A stretch of DNA of 6,336 nt from T1SED10-198M sp003554345 [NCBI: Candidatus Sumerlaeota bacterium] (GTDB lineage Bacteria > Sumerlaeota > T1SED10-198M): positions 1 through 6,336 of the forward strand of contig PWGE01000129.1 of the NCBI GenBank assembly GCA_003554345.1, in the 5' to 3' direction. The position numbers and the translations under genes were made by a program. Position 1 is the first letter of the stretch, and every line of letters begins with the position of its first letter. Shown one piece after another: positions 1-5,408 of the stretch. The notes beneath the pieces were generated by a model. That model did no database searches and was not told where the DNA came from. It worked only from the letters and a program-made list of their open reading frames with translations.

Positions 1-55
1 ATCATGAAAATAGCACTCTTTTCTTGTAGTCTTAATCTGAAATCTTATCCTCTTC

Positions 56-169
56 ATCCTGTTCATCGATGCAAATTTTTCTGGGTTCTTATTCTTTCTG
101 GACTTATCTTGACTTCATCCCCGTATCATTGATGTAAAACATCTTTTCAGGGTTTTATTTTCAGAGGAG
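56..169 (+). repeat. Dispersed repeat, CATCGATG module, copy A
   Basis: The segment matches 4290-4386 along its length, except for about 17 extra bases near 84-100 that begin and end beside TTCTGG. It contains two related halves, one centred on CATCGATG (64-71) and the other on CATTGATG (127-134), each followed by an AAA/TTTTC stretch and CTGG or CAGGG, so the module itself probably arose by duplication. It ends in TATTTTCAGAGGAG (156-169), which is identical at four places in the window. I see no coding potential and no transposase nearby. Confidence 0.85.
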
Positions 170-233
170 AATAAACCTTGAAAAACACGAAAGAACACGA
201 ATAAAAGATACTATTCTGTTTTCCGGTGCTGAT
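170..233 (+). repeat. Dispersed repeat, CACGAA module, copy A
   Basis: These 64 bases follow directly on copy A of the CATCGATG module and match 4137-4200 at about 57 of 64 positions by hand alignment, without gaps. The core is a series of CACGAA words about 10 bases apart. In one forward frame the sequence from 196 reads HERTRIKDTILFSGAD, and the same frame of the other copy reads HEKHERTRKKDTILFPGSD. An SD-like AGAGGAG (163-169) stands 8 bases before a TTG at 178, but that frame ends at TAA (202-204) after eight codons, so it is a relic or a mini-ORF, not a gene. Confidence 0.85.
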
Positions 234-262
234 TTTCTGTCTTTCTGAAAGTTCACTCTAGC

Positions 263-298
263 GACTTTGCAATCTTTGTTATCTTTCGCGGTCTTTGC
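263..298. repeat. Degenerate 9-base tandem repeat, four units
   Basis: Four consecutive 9-base units can be read directly: GACTTTGCA, ATCTTTGTT, ATCTTTCGC and GGTCTTTGC. All share CTTT at the same phase. On the minus strand they read as GCAAAGACC, GCGAAAGAT, AACAAAGAT and TGCAAAGTC, which would encode a tripeptide pattern of the type AKT-AKD-NKD-CKV. A period divisible by three resembles the low-complexity K/D/H-rich leaders seen in intergenic repeat families of many environmental bacteria. No start codon and RBS support translation here. Confidence 0.7.
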
Positions 299-435
299 TT
301 TCTCTGCAATATCCTTTAATTTCTTTTCTTACAAAATATTCCTAAAAGTCCGCCTGTGGTGGGTTTGCGGGCTTGGCGAGCGTGCGTGATACATTCTTAT
401 TCCGGGGTTTGTTTGTCTTTATTCCCTGTCCTGAC

Positions 436-488
436 TATCCTGTAGATTGATGTAAAACCTCTTTTCCAGGGTTTTATTTTCAGAGGAG
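436..488 (+). repeat. Shortened CATCGATG module, copy C
   Basis: The segment begins TATCCTGTAGATTGATG, like the first half of the full module, then passes straight into the TAAAAC...CCAGGGTTTTATTTTCAGAGGAG ending of the second half. The central part of the full module is therefore missing, as expected from recombination between its two related halves. It ends in the 14-mer TATTTTCAGAGGAG (475-488). The sequence that follows (TGAAGGGATAAGGTGG) differs from the AATAAACC that follows copy A, but resembles 3946-3960. Confidence 0.8.
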
Positions 489-541
489 TGAAGGGATAAG
501 GTGGAAATAGTTTACAGTGCTCTCTACATACCGGGGGTATT

Positions 542-565
542 CCACAAAATTCACGAAAGAACCAT
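542..565 (+). repeat. Degenerate CACGAA repeat fragment
   Basis: CCACAAAATTCACGAAAGAAC aligns with the start of the CACGAA module at 4143 (CCACGAAAAACACGAAAGAAC), with three differences over about 21 bases. It lies about 30 bases beyond the purL stop and is separated from the nearest AGAGGAG junction (483-488) by about 53 unrelated bases. The match is short, so the call is tentative. Confidence 0.5.
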
Positions 566-594
566 AGTTGTCAGTCCAAAAGGAAACAACATTT

Positions 595-2808
595 TTACTG
601 TGCCACTGTATTTTCCAGTGCCTTCTCATAAAGAGATCGCATTTCTGCAAGGTGGAGAATATCATCTTCCCAGCAGATTGCCGGTTTTTCTGTCACTTTT
701 CCCAGGTACACCACCGGAACCTGAGCTTGATCAGCCTGTTCCAGAAAATCCTTTTCTTTATCCCTGCCGACACTTACCAGGAAAGAGCTCTGGATTTCCG
801 AAAAAAGAAATGCCGTTCGATTTTTAACAGAACAATCCGGCTGCAGAAGGGCACCCCATTCTTTCCCACTCCATAACAGCGACTCCAGGAGAGCTATCAT
901 AATGCCCCCTTCAGAAACATCATGAACACTTGAAAAAAGCTCTTTTCTGATGGCTCGCAGAATAAACTGCTGTGTTTTTCTTTCTTCCTGCAGATCAATC
1001 TCGGGACAGGGCCCTCTTTCTTCTCCGTTCAGTATTTTCAGGTATTGTGAGCCTCCCAGATTTTCTGAGGGTTTTCCGACCAGATAAATACCATCATTTT
1101 CTTTTTTAAAGAAAGCCGTCATATAGCGGGCCACATTTTCCAGTAAACCAACCATTCCTATAACGGGAGTAGGATATATGGCTTCTACTTTTCCCTCTGC
1201 ACTCCTGGTTTCATTATAGAGGCTGACATTACCCCCGGTGACCGGAGTTTCAAGAATTTGACAGGCCTGGCGCATTCCTTTTATCACTTCCTGAAATTGC
1301 CAGTATATTTCAGGATTTTCGGGGTTACCGAAGTTCAAGCAATTCGTTACTGCCAGGGGCTGAGCTCCTGCAGCCACACAATTCCGAGCAGCCTGAGCCA
1401 CCACAATCTTTCCCCCTTTTTCCGGGTCGAGATAACAATAATAGCCATTGGTATCAGTGGTCACCGACACCGCTTTATCAGAATCCTTCAAACGAAGGAG
1501 CGCGGCATCCTGTCCCGGGCGAACAACAGTATTCGTCTGAACCATATAATCATACTGTTCATAAATCCAGCGTTTCGAGGCAAAATGAGGATGAGCTACA
1601 AGGCGTTGAAGAGCGTCCTGCCAGCTCTCAAGAGAAACACCTTCATTATAAGTGGGCATCGTCTGTACATAAGCGGGTTTTTCAGCAGACACCTCACAGA
1701 CCGGAGCCCCTTCTGCCACATCATGGACCGGAATACAGGCTACTTCCTGCGATTTATGGTTCACTCTGAACAACTTATCGTCAGTCAGGTAACCTATTTT
1801 ACAGGGTTCAAGTTCCCATTTTTTGAGTATTCGATGCAACACATCTTCTTTACCTGCCTGGCAAACCGCCAGCATCCGTTCCTGAGACTCTGAAAGCATT
1901 ATTTCGTAGGAGGTCATATTTTTAGCGCGTTGCGGCACTTTATCCAGGTCGATAGTAATACCCAACCCGCCTTTTTCTGCCATTTCCGAAGCCGAGCATG
2001 TTAATCCTGCCGCCCCCATATCCTGAATAGAAACCAGACAACCGGAGGCAATCAGTTCCAGAGAGGCTTCCATGATGAGCTTTTCTGTAAAAGGATCTCC
2101 CACCTGCACGGAGGGACGTTTTTCTTCCTTATCCTCACCCAATTCTTCCGAGGCAAAGGTCGCCCCGTGAATGCCATCACGACCGGTGGGATTACCGAAA
2201 TAGTAGACAGGGTTTCCCGGTCCGGAAGCCCTGGCACTAATGATTTCCTCATGTCGGGCAAAACCCACACACATGGCATTTACCAGAGGATTCCCCTTAT
2301 ACTTGTTCATCGTTTGTAATTCACCACCTACGGTAGGCACACCAACGCAATTCCCGTAATGAGAAATTCCATTCACCACCCCTTTCAGGAGATAACGGGT
2401 TCGGGGATTATCAAGTTCACCAAAACTCAGTGAATCTAGAAGAGCGATGGGTCGAGCGCCCATGGTGAATATATCTCGCAGGATACCTCCCACGCCGGTA
2501 GCGGCTCCTTCAAATGGTTCGACCGCAGAAGGGTGGTTATGAGACTCGATCTTAAAAACCAGAGCCAACCCTTCTCCAATATCAACTGCACCGGCATTTT
2601 CACCAGGACCCTGCAGCACTCTTTCGCCTTCTACCGGCAGGGTGGCAAGCAGAGGGCGGGAGTGTTTATAACTGCAATGTTCACTCCACATAACAGAAAA
2701 AATGCCCAGTTCTGTTAAGGTTGGAGTGCGGTTTAGAATGCTTTTAATGGCGGCATATTCATTTTTTGTCAGCCCATGTTCAAGGGCAACCTCTTCTGTT
2801 ACCTGCAT
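595..2808 (-). CDS. purL: Phosphoribosylformylglycinamidine synthase subunit PurL
   Basis: This is the large, synthetase subunit of FGAM synthase. It converts FGAR, ATP and PurQ-derived ammonia to FGAM, ADP and phosphate in the fourth step of de novo purine synthesis in the cytoplasm. The 737 residues match the usual length of the small, multi-subunit form of PurL (about 740) rather than the roughly 1,300-residue single-chain enzyme. Visible family motifs are SEHCSYKHS (42-50), GPGENAG (67-73), ESHNHPS (88-94) followed by [12 protein letters not shown] (101-112), PTVGGEL (158-164), DPFTEK (238-243), the IQDMGAAGL region (261-269), LSESQERML (305-313), [10 protein letters not shown] (525-534) and VHDVSEGGI (628-636). 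This gives the two ATP-binding and two AIRS C-terminal domain halves in order, with no frameshift. The ATG start follows AAAGGAG (2814-2820) with a 5-base spacer. It lies 136 bases after purQ and may be read from the purSQ transcript or its own promoter. Confidence 0.98.
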   Translation of the reverse strand: MQVTEEVALEHGLTKNEYAAIKSILNRTPTLTELGIFSVMWSEHCSYKHSRPLLATLPVEGERVLQGPGENAGAVDIGEGLALVFKIESHNHPSAVEPFEGAATGVGGILRDIFTMGARPIALLDSLSFGELDNPRTRYLLKGVVNGISHYGNCVGVPTVGGELQTMNKYKGNPLVNAMCVGFARHEEIISARASGPGNPVYYFGNPTGRDGIHGATFASEELGEDKEEKRPSVQVGDPFTEKLIMEASLELIASGCLVSIQDMGAAGLTCSASEMAEKGGLGITIDLDKVPQRAKNMTSYEIMLSESQERMLAVCQAGKEDVLHRILKKWELEPCKIGYLTDDKLFRVNHKSQEVACIPVHDVAEGAPVCEVSAEKPAYVQTMPTYNEGVSLESWQDALQRLVAHPHFASKRWIYEQYDYMVQTNTVVRPGQDAALLRLKDSDKAVSVTTDTNGYYCYLDPEKGGKIVVAQAARNCVAAGAQPLAVTNCLNFGNPENPEIYWQFQEVIKGMRQACQILETPVTGGNVSLYNETRSAEGKVEAIYPTPVIGMVGLLENVARYMTAFFKKENDGIYLVGKPSENLGGSQYLKILNGEERGPCPEIDLQEERKTQQFILRAIRKELFSSVHDVSEGGIMIALLESLLWSGKEWGALLQPDCSVKNRTAFLFSEIQSSFLVSVGRDKEKDFLEQADQAQVPVVYLGKVTEKPAICWEDDILHLAEMRSLYEKALENTVAQ

Positions 2809-2944
2809 TTTCGCTCCTTTTTTTCAAAGCATGAAATTAGGTATAATGGTAATTAAATCAGTTTATTTTTTTCTTCACATTCCATGAGAACCGGCAGTGT
2901 TATCTGTATTTTTTTAACAGGTATGCTAAGAAAATTCCTTTTTA
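2809..2944 (-). other. AT-rich purQ-purL spacer with purL ribosome binding site
   Basis: This 136-base gap separates purQ from purL. The strong Shine-Dalgarno AAAGGAG occupies 2814-2820. Upstream on the minus strand the sequence is AT-rich, with TTATAC at 2841-2846 as a possible -10 element, but I find no good -35 hexamer at the expected distance. No terminator-like GC-rich stem is present. A short CTGT/ACAG pair around an A-rich loop (near 2907-2923) is too weak to call. Read-through from purSQ and a separate purL promoter both remain possible. Confidence 0.5.
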
Positions 2945-3634
2945 TCATTTCAGGGATTGGTACAGAGACTTGAATAGAGCGAGCCCATCACAGCTATGAA
3001 GATAGGTATCAACAGCCCGTTCCGGATGAGGCATCATACCAAGGACATTACCCTGCTCATTGCATATGCCTGCAATATTATTCACTGAACCATTTGGATT
3101 AGCCTTTTCGGTCACATTCCCATCCTTATCCGAATAACGAAACAATACCTGTCCTTCTTCCTCAATTTTTTTCAGGGTTGCAGTATCAGCGTAATAATTT
3201 CCTTCATAATGAGCAATGGGAATATCCAGGGCAGCTCCTTTAGAAATAGCAGAGGTATAGATGGAATCATGGTGCTCTGCTTTTATAAAAACGTTACGAC
3301 AGATAAAACGAAGGGTGGTATTCTTCAAAAAAGCACCCGGCAAAAGACCGGATTCGAGCAGTATCTGAAACCCATTACAGATGCCCAATACCGGACCGCC
3401 CTTTTGCGCAAAACGTATCACTTCTTTCATAAGAGGAGAGAATCTTGCCAGAGCCCCGGTACGCAGGTAATCCCCATACGAAAAACCACCCGGTAAAACC
3501 ACCAGATCCGTTTTTTCAAGGGAGGAATCCCGATGCCATTGTAAAGCAACATCAAAACCCGCTTTTTCACGCAATGCCCATAAGCAGTCCTGGTCGCAAT
3601 TGGAACCGGGAAAAGTAATAATGACAGCTTTCAT
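2945..3634 (-). CDS. purQ: Phosphoribosylformylglycinamidine synthase subunit PurQ (glutaminase)
   Basis: This class I glutamine amidotransferase subunit of FGAM synthase hydrolyses glutamine and passes the ammonia to PurL. Its 229 residues are typical of stand-alone PurQ. The N-terminal [16 protein letters not shown] is characteristic, followed by the oxyanion-loop region [12 protein letters not shown] (47-58). The nucleophile C86 sits in GICNGFQ (84-90), and the triad is completed by H203 and E205 in MPHPER (201-206). The segment [13 protein letters not shown] (138-150) has Tyr143 where many homologues carry Gly (HGEG), a position known to vary. The ATG overlaps the purS stop by four bases (ATGA, 3631-3634), a sign of translational coupling and of roughly matched synthesis of the two subunits. 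Confidence 0.97.
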   Translation of the reverse strand: MKAVIITFPGSNCDQDCLWALREKAGFDVALQWHRDSSLEKTDLVVLPGGFSYGDYLRTGALARFSPLMKEVIRFAQKGGPVLGICNGFQILLESGLLPGAFLKNTTLRFICRNVFIKAEHHDSIYTSAISKGAALDIPIAHYEGNYYADTATLKKIEEEGQVLFRYSDKDGNVTEKANPNGSVNNIAGICNEQGNVLGMMPHPERAVDTYLHSCDGLALFKSLYQSLK

Positions 3635-3873
3635 ATCTTTTCTTCAGTTAAAATTCGATATTCTTCAATGACAGGATTGGAAAGAACATCCCTGCAAACA
3701 GCTTCAATCTCTTCCTGGTTCATGTCCTCGGGCACTTCCAGCTCAAAGTATTTCCCACAACGAACAGACTGGATACTGGTATGACCGGTACTGTGCAGAG
3801 AATGAGTAATAACAGTCCCTTCAGGATCAGAAACCTCTTCTTTAAGTGTGACAATTACCGGTATTTTTTTCAT
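3631..3873 (-). CDS. purS: Phosphoribosylformylglycinamidine synthase subunit PurS
   Basis: This small accessory subunit of FGAM synthase bridges PurQ and PurL and is needed for ammonia transfer between them in the multi-subunit enzyme. At 80 residues it has the normal family length. The pattern is clear: a first strand VIVTLKEEVSDPEGT (6-20), then VRCGKYFELEV (37-47), an acidic helix, and the C-terminal CRDVLSNPVIEEYRI (60-74), which matches the usual C...LL-NPVIE-Y ending. The ATG at 3873 is preceded by GGGATGGG about 7-14 bases upstream, a modest RBS. It is the first gene of the pur block, and the 595-base gap in front of it should hold the promoter, though no clear hexamers or known PurR/Pur-box site are visible. 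Confidence 0.95.
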   Translation of the reverse strand: MKKIPVIVTLKEEVSDPEGTVITHSLHSTGHTSIQSVRCGKYFELEVPEDMNQEEIEAVCRDVLSNPVIEEYRILTEEKI

Positions 3874-3919
3874 TTCATGCCCATCCCAGATAAAATTGAA
3901 GACGCTTCATTTCACCATA

Positions 3920-3938
3920 TTTTGATAAAAAATCAAAA
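3920..3938. repeat. AT-rich inverted repeat upstream of purS
   Basis: TTTTGAT (3920-3926) and ATCAAAA (3932-3938) are perfect 7-bp complements around AAAAA. The repeat lies 46 bases upstream of the purS ATG. It could be an operator or a weak hairpin in the purS leader, but AT-rich palindromes of this size also arise by chance, and no regulator can be assigned. Confidence 0.4.
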
Positions 3939-3945
3939 AGAGGAG

Positions 3946-4120
3946 CAAAGGATAAGGGGGTTCTTTTGTCAGCACGAGTGCTTACGCCATCAGGCACGAA
4001 AATAAGATGCCGATACCGCCATAGGCAGACTGTAAGTTGGGAATCGGCGCTCCCGGCAAAGCGGCAATACAATAGTGAAGTGCAAAGTTTTTCAACCAAT
4101 GTGCATTCTATTTTGAAGAG
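3946..4120. other. GC-richer block of unknown nature between repeat modules
   Basis: This block contrasts in base composition with the AT-rich modules around it and lies between two AGAGGAG words (3939-3945 and 4130-4136). It contains AGCACGAGTGCT (3971-3982, 5-bp arms) and a longer inverted repeat, GCCGAT (4009-4014) against ATCGGC (4043-4048), which extends inward by CC/GG after one mismatch. Both strands are open: 96 codons on minus ending at 3875, and 77 codons on plus (3966-4199). Neither has a good RBS, a recognisable domain or conserved motif, and both run into the CACGAA repeat. It may be a non-coding repeat or structured RNA element. I do not recognise it. Confidence 0.45.
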
Positions 4121-4122
4121 TC

Positions 4123-4200
4123 TATTTTCAGAGGAGAATAAACCACGAAAAACACGAAAGAACACGAAAAAAAGATACTATTCTGTTTCCAGGATCTGAT
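4123..4200 (+). repeat. Dispersed repeat, junction 14-mer plus CACGAA module, copy B
   Basis: TATTTTCAGAGGAG (4123-4136) is followed by 64 bases matching 170-233 at about 57 positions. Over the 78 bases the two copies agree at about 71. CACGAA words start at 4144, 4153 and 4163. Here the sequence before the 14-mer is unrelated to the CATCGATG module, unlike copy A, which shows that the two modules are separable. One forward frame reads HEKHERTRKKDTILFPGSD, similar to leader peptides of GxxExxY-type ORFs, but no body of such a gene follows. Confidence 0.85.
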
Positions 4201-4295
4201 AACATTATCTTTTCTCTGGCATCCTCTTTCACCCTGTCAATCCTTGTTAAATCTCTTTTTCCGGATCTGATGAGATTATTTTTTTCTGATATCCT
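4190..4295 (+). repeat. Internal direct repeat, about 71-base period
   Basis: The 36 bases at 4190-4225 (beginning CAGGATCTGATAACATTATC) and the 35 bases at 4261-4295 (beginning CCGGATCTGATGAGATTATT) align with a few mismatches and one gap, both ending in ATCCT. This suggests a diverged tandem duplication within the repeat region. The copy A module shows a related but more diverged sequence (TTCCGGTGCTGATTTTC) at 221-237. Confidence 0.65.
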
Positions 4296-4386
4296 GTGCA
4301 TCGATGCAAATTTTCTGGATTTATCTTGATTTCATTCCCGTATCATCGATGTAAACATCTTTTCCAGGGTGCTATTTTCAGAGGAG
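4290..4386 (+). repeat. Dispersed repeat, CATCGATG module, copy B
   Basis: These 97 bases match 56-169, apart from 17 bases missing here. Both halves contain the perfect palindrome CATCGATG (4299-4306 and 4344-4351), and the module ends in TATTTTCAGAGGAG (4373-4386). After the junction comes TTCTCATGCTGATGTAAATATTC, which itself looks like a degenerate half-unit (GATGTAAA shared), so the array may continue for about 20 bases toward the deacetylase gene. Confidence 0.85.
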
Positions 4387-4422
4387 TTCTCATGCTGATG
4401 TAAATATTCGCACCACGAGGGG

Positions 4423-4439
4423 GAACAAGAAATTTGTTC
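4423..4439 (-). other. Short stem-loop after the deacetylase stop codon
   Basis: GAACAA (4423-4428) and TTGTTC (4434-4439) are perfect 6-bp complements around GAAAT. On the minus strand the stem lies about 30 bases past the deacetylase stop. It is followed by CCCCCT instead of a T-run, so it is not a classical intrinsic terminator. It could protect the 3' end of the mRNA or be chance. Confidence 0.35.
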
Positions 4440-4468
4440 TATCGACAGCAAGACTGGCACCGTTCACG

Positions 4469-5386
4469 TCAGGGTTGAAAGCTGATATATTCTGACTGCA
4501 AATTCCCTTTGAGAATAGCACGAAATGTTTGAGGAACAGAATGAGCAGCGGTTGCAAACCATCCCCGGGCAGGATTCCAGCGAAAATAACATGGAATAGC
4601 AGCCCGTTTTATATTCCAGCAGGACTCAGGGAGCACTATTTTTTCGCCGAGAGACGCCCCACCTTCATAAATTTGCCGATAGAGGAACCCACTATGATGA
4701 TAAAGTACTGAAGGCACATTTAATTCTTCAGCAGCCTTTTGAACCCCCAGGGCACAAGCCCTATGGTCATTAGGGTCCGTTCTGTTTTCATAGGGTGCCA
4801 TAGTACAGATAATATCCGGAGAAAATCGACGAATATAATATTCTGCCACACGGGCATAACGATGACTCATTTCTTCTTCTGAAAGAGGCCTGCCATTTAT
4901 AGCAATTTGACCATCCTTAATATGAAGCGGAGAATCAGGATCCCAGAACGCCATTTGTATGCTGTCACGTGGAATACCAAGGGCATTGGTGACGTGAAGG
5001 AATTCAAAATCTCGCTGTTTTCCCCAGGTAGGACAACCAAAACCAGGCTCCCTCTCTGAATCAGAATGTTCAAAAAAAGGTATTTCATTTGGTGGCGAAT
5101 GCCACCATGTTCCATCTTCCTCTTCGACCAAACCCTCGTCGTGTGCCTGCAGCTCTTCAGCATTAAAAAACTCAGCAAATTCACTCAACCTGGTACACTT
5201 CCAGATACCACGAACACTGAGGAAACCGGCATCTGCCGCTCCATCGGTCACCAGTACCAGATGAAGTGACTTCGCTTCCTGCGCTGCATATGCCAGGGTT
5301 CCTCCCATTCCTATCAATTCATCATCCTGATGAGGTACAATCGCCATTACATGTCGATCTTTTATACCGAGATCTTCAATTTTCAT
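4469..5386 (-). CDS. PIG-L/LmbE family zinc-dependent deacetylase
   Basis: This is a predicted cytoplasmic metal-dependent N-deacetylase of the PIG-L/LmbE superfamily, whose members remove acetyl groups from N-acetylglucosamine-type or related amides. The substrate here is unknown. The N-terminal signature PHQDDELIGMGG is at 18-29. By comparison with MshB, H19 and D22 would bind zinc and D21 act as base, and the third ligand is H208 in PNDHRA (205-210). LVTDGAADAG (45-54) is the following loop. The 305 residues exceed the roughly 230 of bacillithiol-type enzymes. The extra length includes an acidic, aromatic stretch at about 82-170 that may form a lid over the active site. There is no signal peptide or membrane segment. 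The gene starts 22 bases after the TPR gene, suggesting one operon. I chose ATG 5386 over the in-frame GTG at 5401 because AAAGGG lies between them. Confidence 0.93.
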   Translation of the reverse strand: MKIEDLGIKDRHVMAIVPHQDDELIGMGGTLAYAAQEAKSLHLVLVTDGAADAGFLSVRGIWKCTRLSEFAEFFNAEELQAHDEGLVEEEDGTWWHSPPNEIPFFEHSDSEREPGFGCPTWGKQRDFEFLHVTNALGIPRDSIQMAFWDPDSPLHIKDGQIAINGRPLSEEEMSHRYARVAEYYIRRFSPDIICTMAPYENRTDPNDHRACALGVQKAAEELNVPSVLYHHSGFLYRQIYEGGASLGEKIVLPESCWNIKRAAIPCYFRWNPARGWFATAAHSVPQTFRAILKGNLQSEYISFQP

Positions 5387-5392
5387 ATTCTT

Positions 5393-5398
5393 CCCTTT
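5393..5398 (-). promoter_or_regulatory. Ribosome binding site of the deacetylase gene
   Basis: AAAGGG lies six bases upstream of ATG 5384-5386. It would be inside the coding region if translation began at the GTG at 5401, so it favours the ATG and a 305-residue product. Confidence 0.7.
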
Positions 5399-5408
5399 CA
5401 CTCACAAA

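Larger units (their letters stand above)
1..594. other. Repeat-filled intergenic region downstream of purL
   Basis: This 594-base stretch lies past the 3' end of purL and holds no convincing gene. It contains the CATCGATG module (56-169), the CACGAA module (170-233), a 9-base tandem array (263-298), a shortened CATCGATG module (436-488) and a degenerate CACGAA copy (542-565), all described separately. The part between 299 and 435 is unassigned. No GC-rich stem followed by a T-tract is visible after the purL stop on the minus strand, so I call no intrinsic terminator. A weak 5-bp stem (ATACC/GGTAT, 528-540) has no T-tract. Confidence 0.8.
3874..4468. other. Repeat-filled gap between the deacetylase and purS
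   Basis: No convincing gene lies in these 595 bases. From high to low coordinates there are a 6-bp stem (4423-4439), a CATCGATG module (4290-4386), a pair of related 36-base segments (4190-4225 and 4261-4295), a CACGAA module (4137-4200), a GC-richer block (3946-4120) and an AT-rich 7-bp inverted repeat close to purS. The gap must also contain whatever promoter drives purSQ, unless transcription reads through from the deacetylase gene. I see no sigma-70 pair, purine riboswitch or Pur-box that I would defend. Confidence 0.75.

Noticed and set aside
56-488. CRISPR array in the repeat-rich gap
   Set aside because: Repeats are diverged, irregularly spaced and contiguous, without uniform unique spacers, and no cas gene is present.
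528-540. Intrinsic terminator for purL
   Set aside because: The ATACC/GGTAT stem has only five base pairs and is not followed by a T-run on the minus strand.
501-876. Two plus-strand frames of about 100 codons at the 3' end of purL
   Set aside because: Both mostly overlap purL in antisense, begin in repeat sequence and show no protein family features.
1258-1893. 211-codon open frame on the plus strand inside purL
   Set aside because: It is antisense to a well-supported purL with continuous family motifs, has no RBS or recognisable domain, and is a typical shadow frame.
2842-2847. Perfect TATAAT on the plus strand in the purQ-purL gap
   Set aside because: No plus-strand gene follows and no -35 element precedes it; in an AT-rich spacer the hexamer is expected by chance.
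3875-4165. 96-codon minus-strand frame ending just before purS
   Set aside because: Not called as a gene because it starts inside the CACGAA repeat, lacks a convincing RBS and has no recognisable motif; the region is reported as an unexplained block instead.
5384-5401. GTG at 5401 as start of the deacetylase gene
   Set aside because: The ATG at 5386 has AAAGGG at proper spacing, and that RBS would be inside the coding region if the GTG were used.
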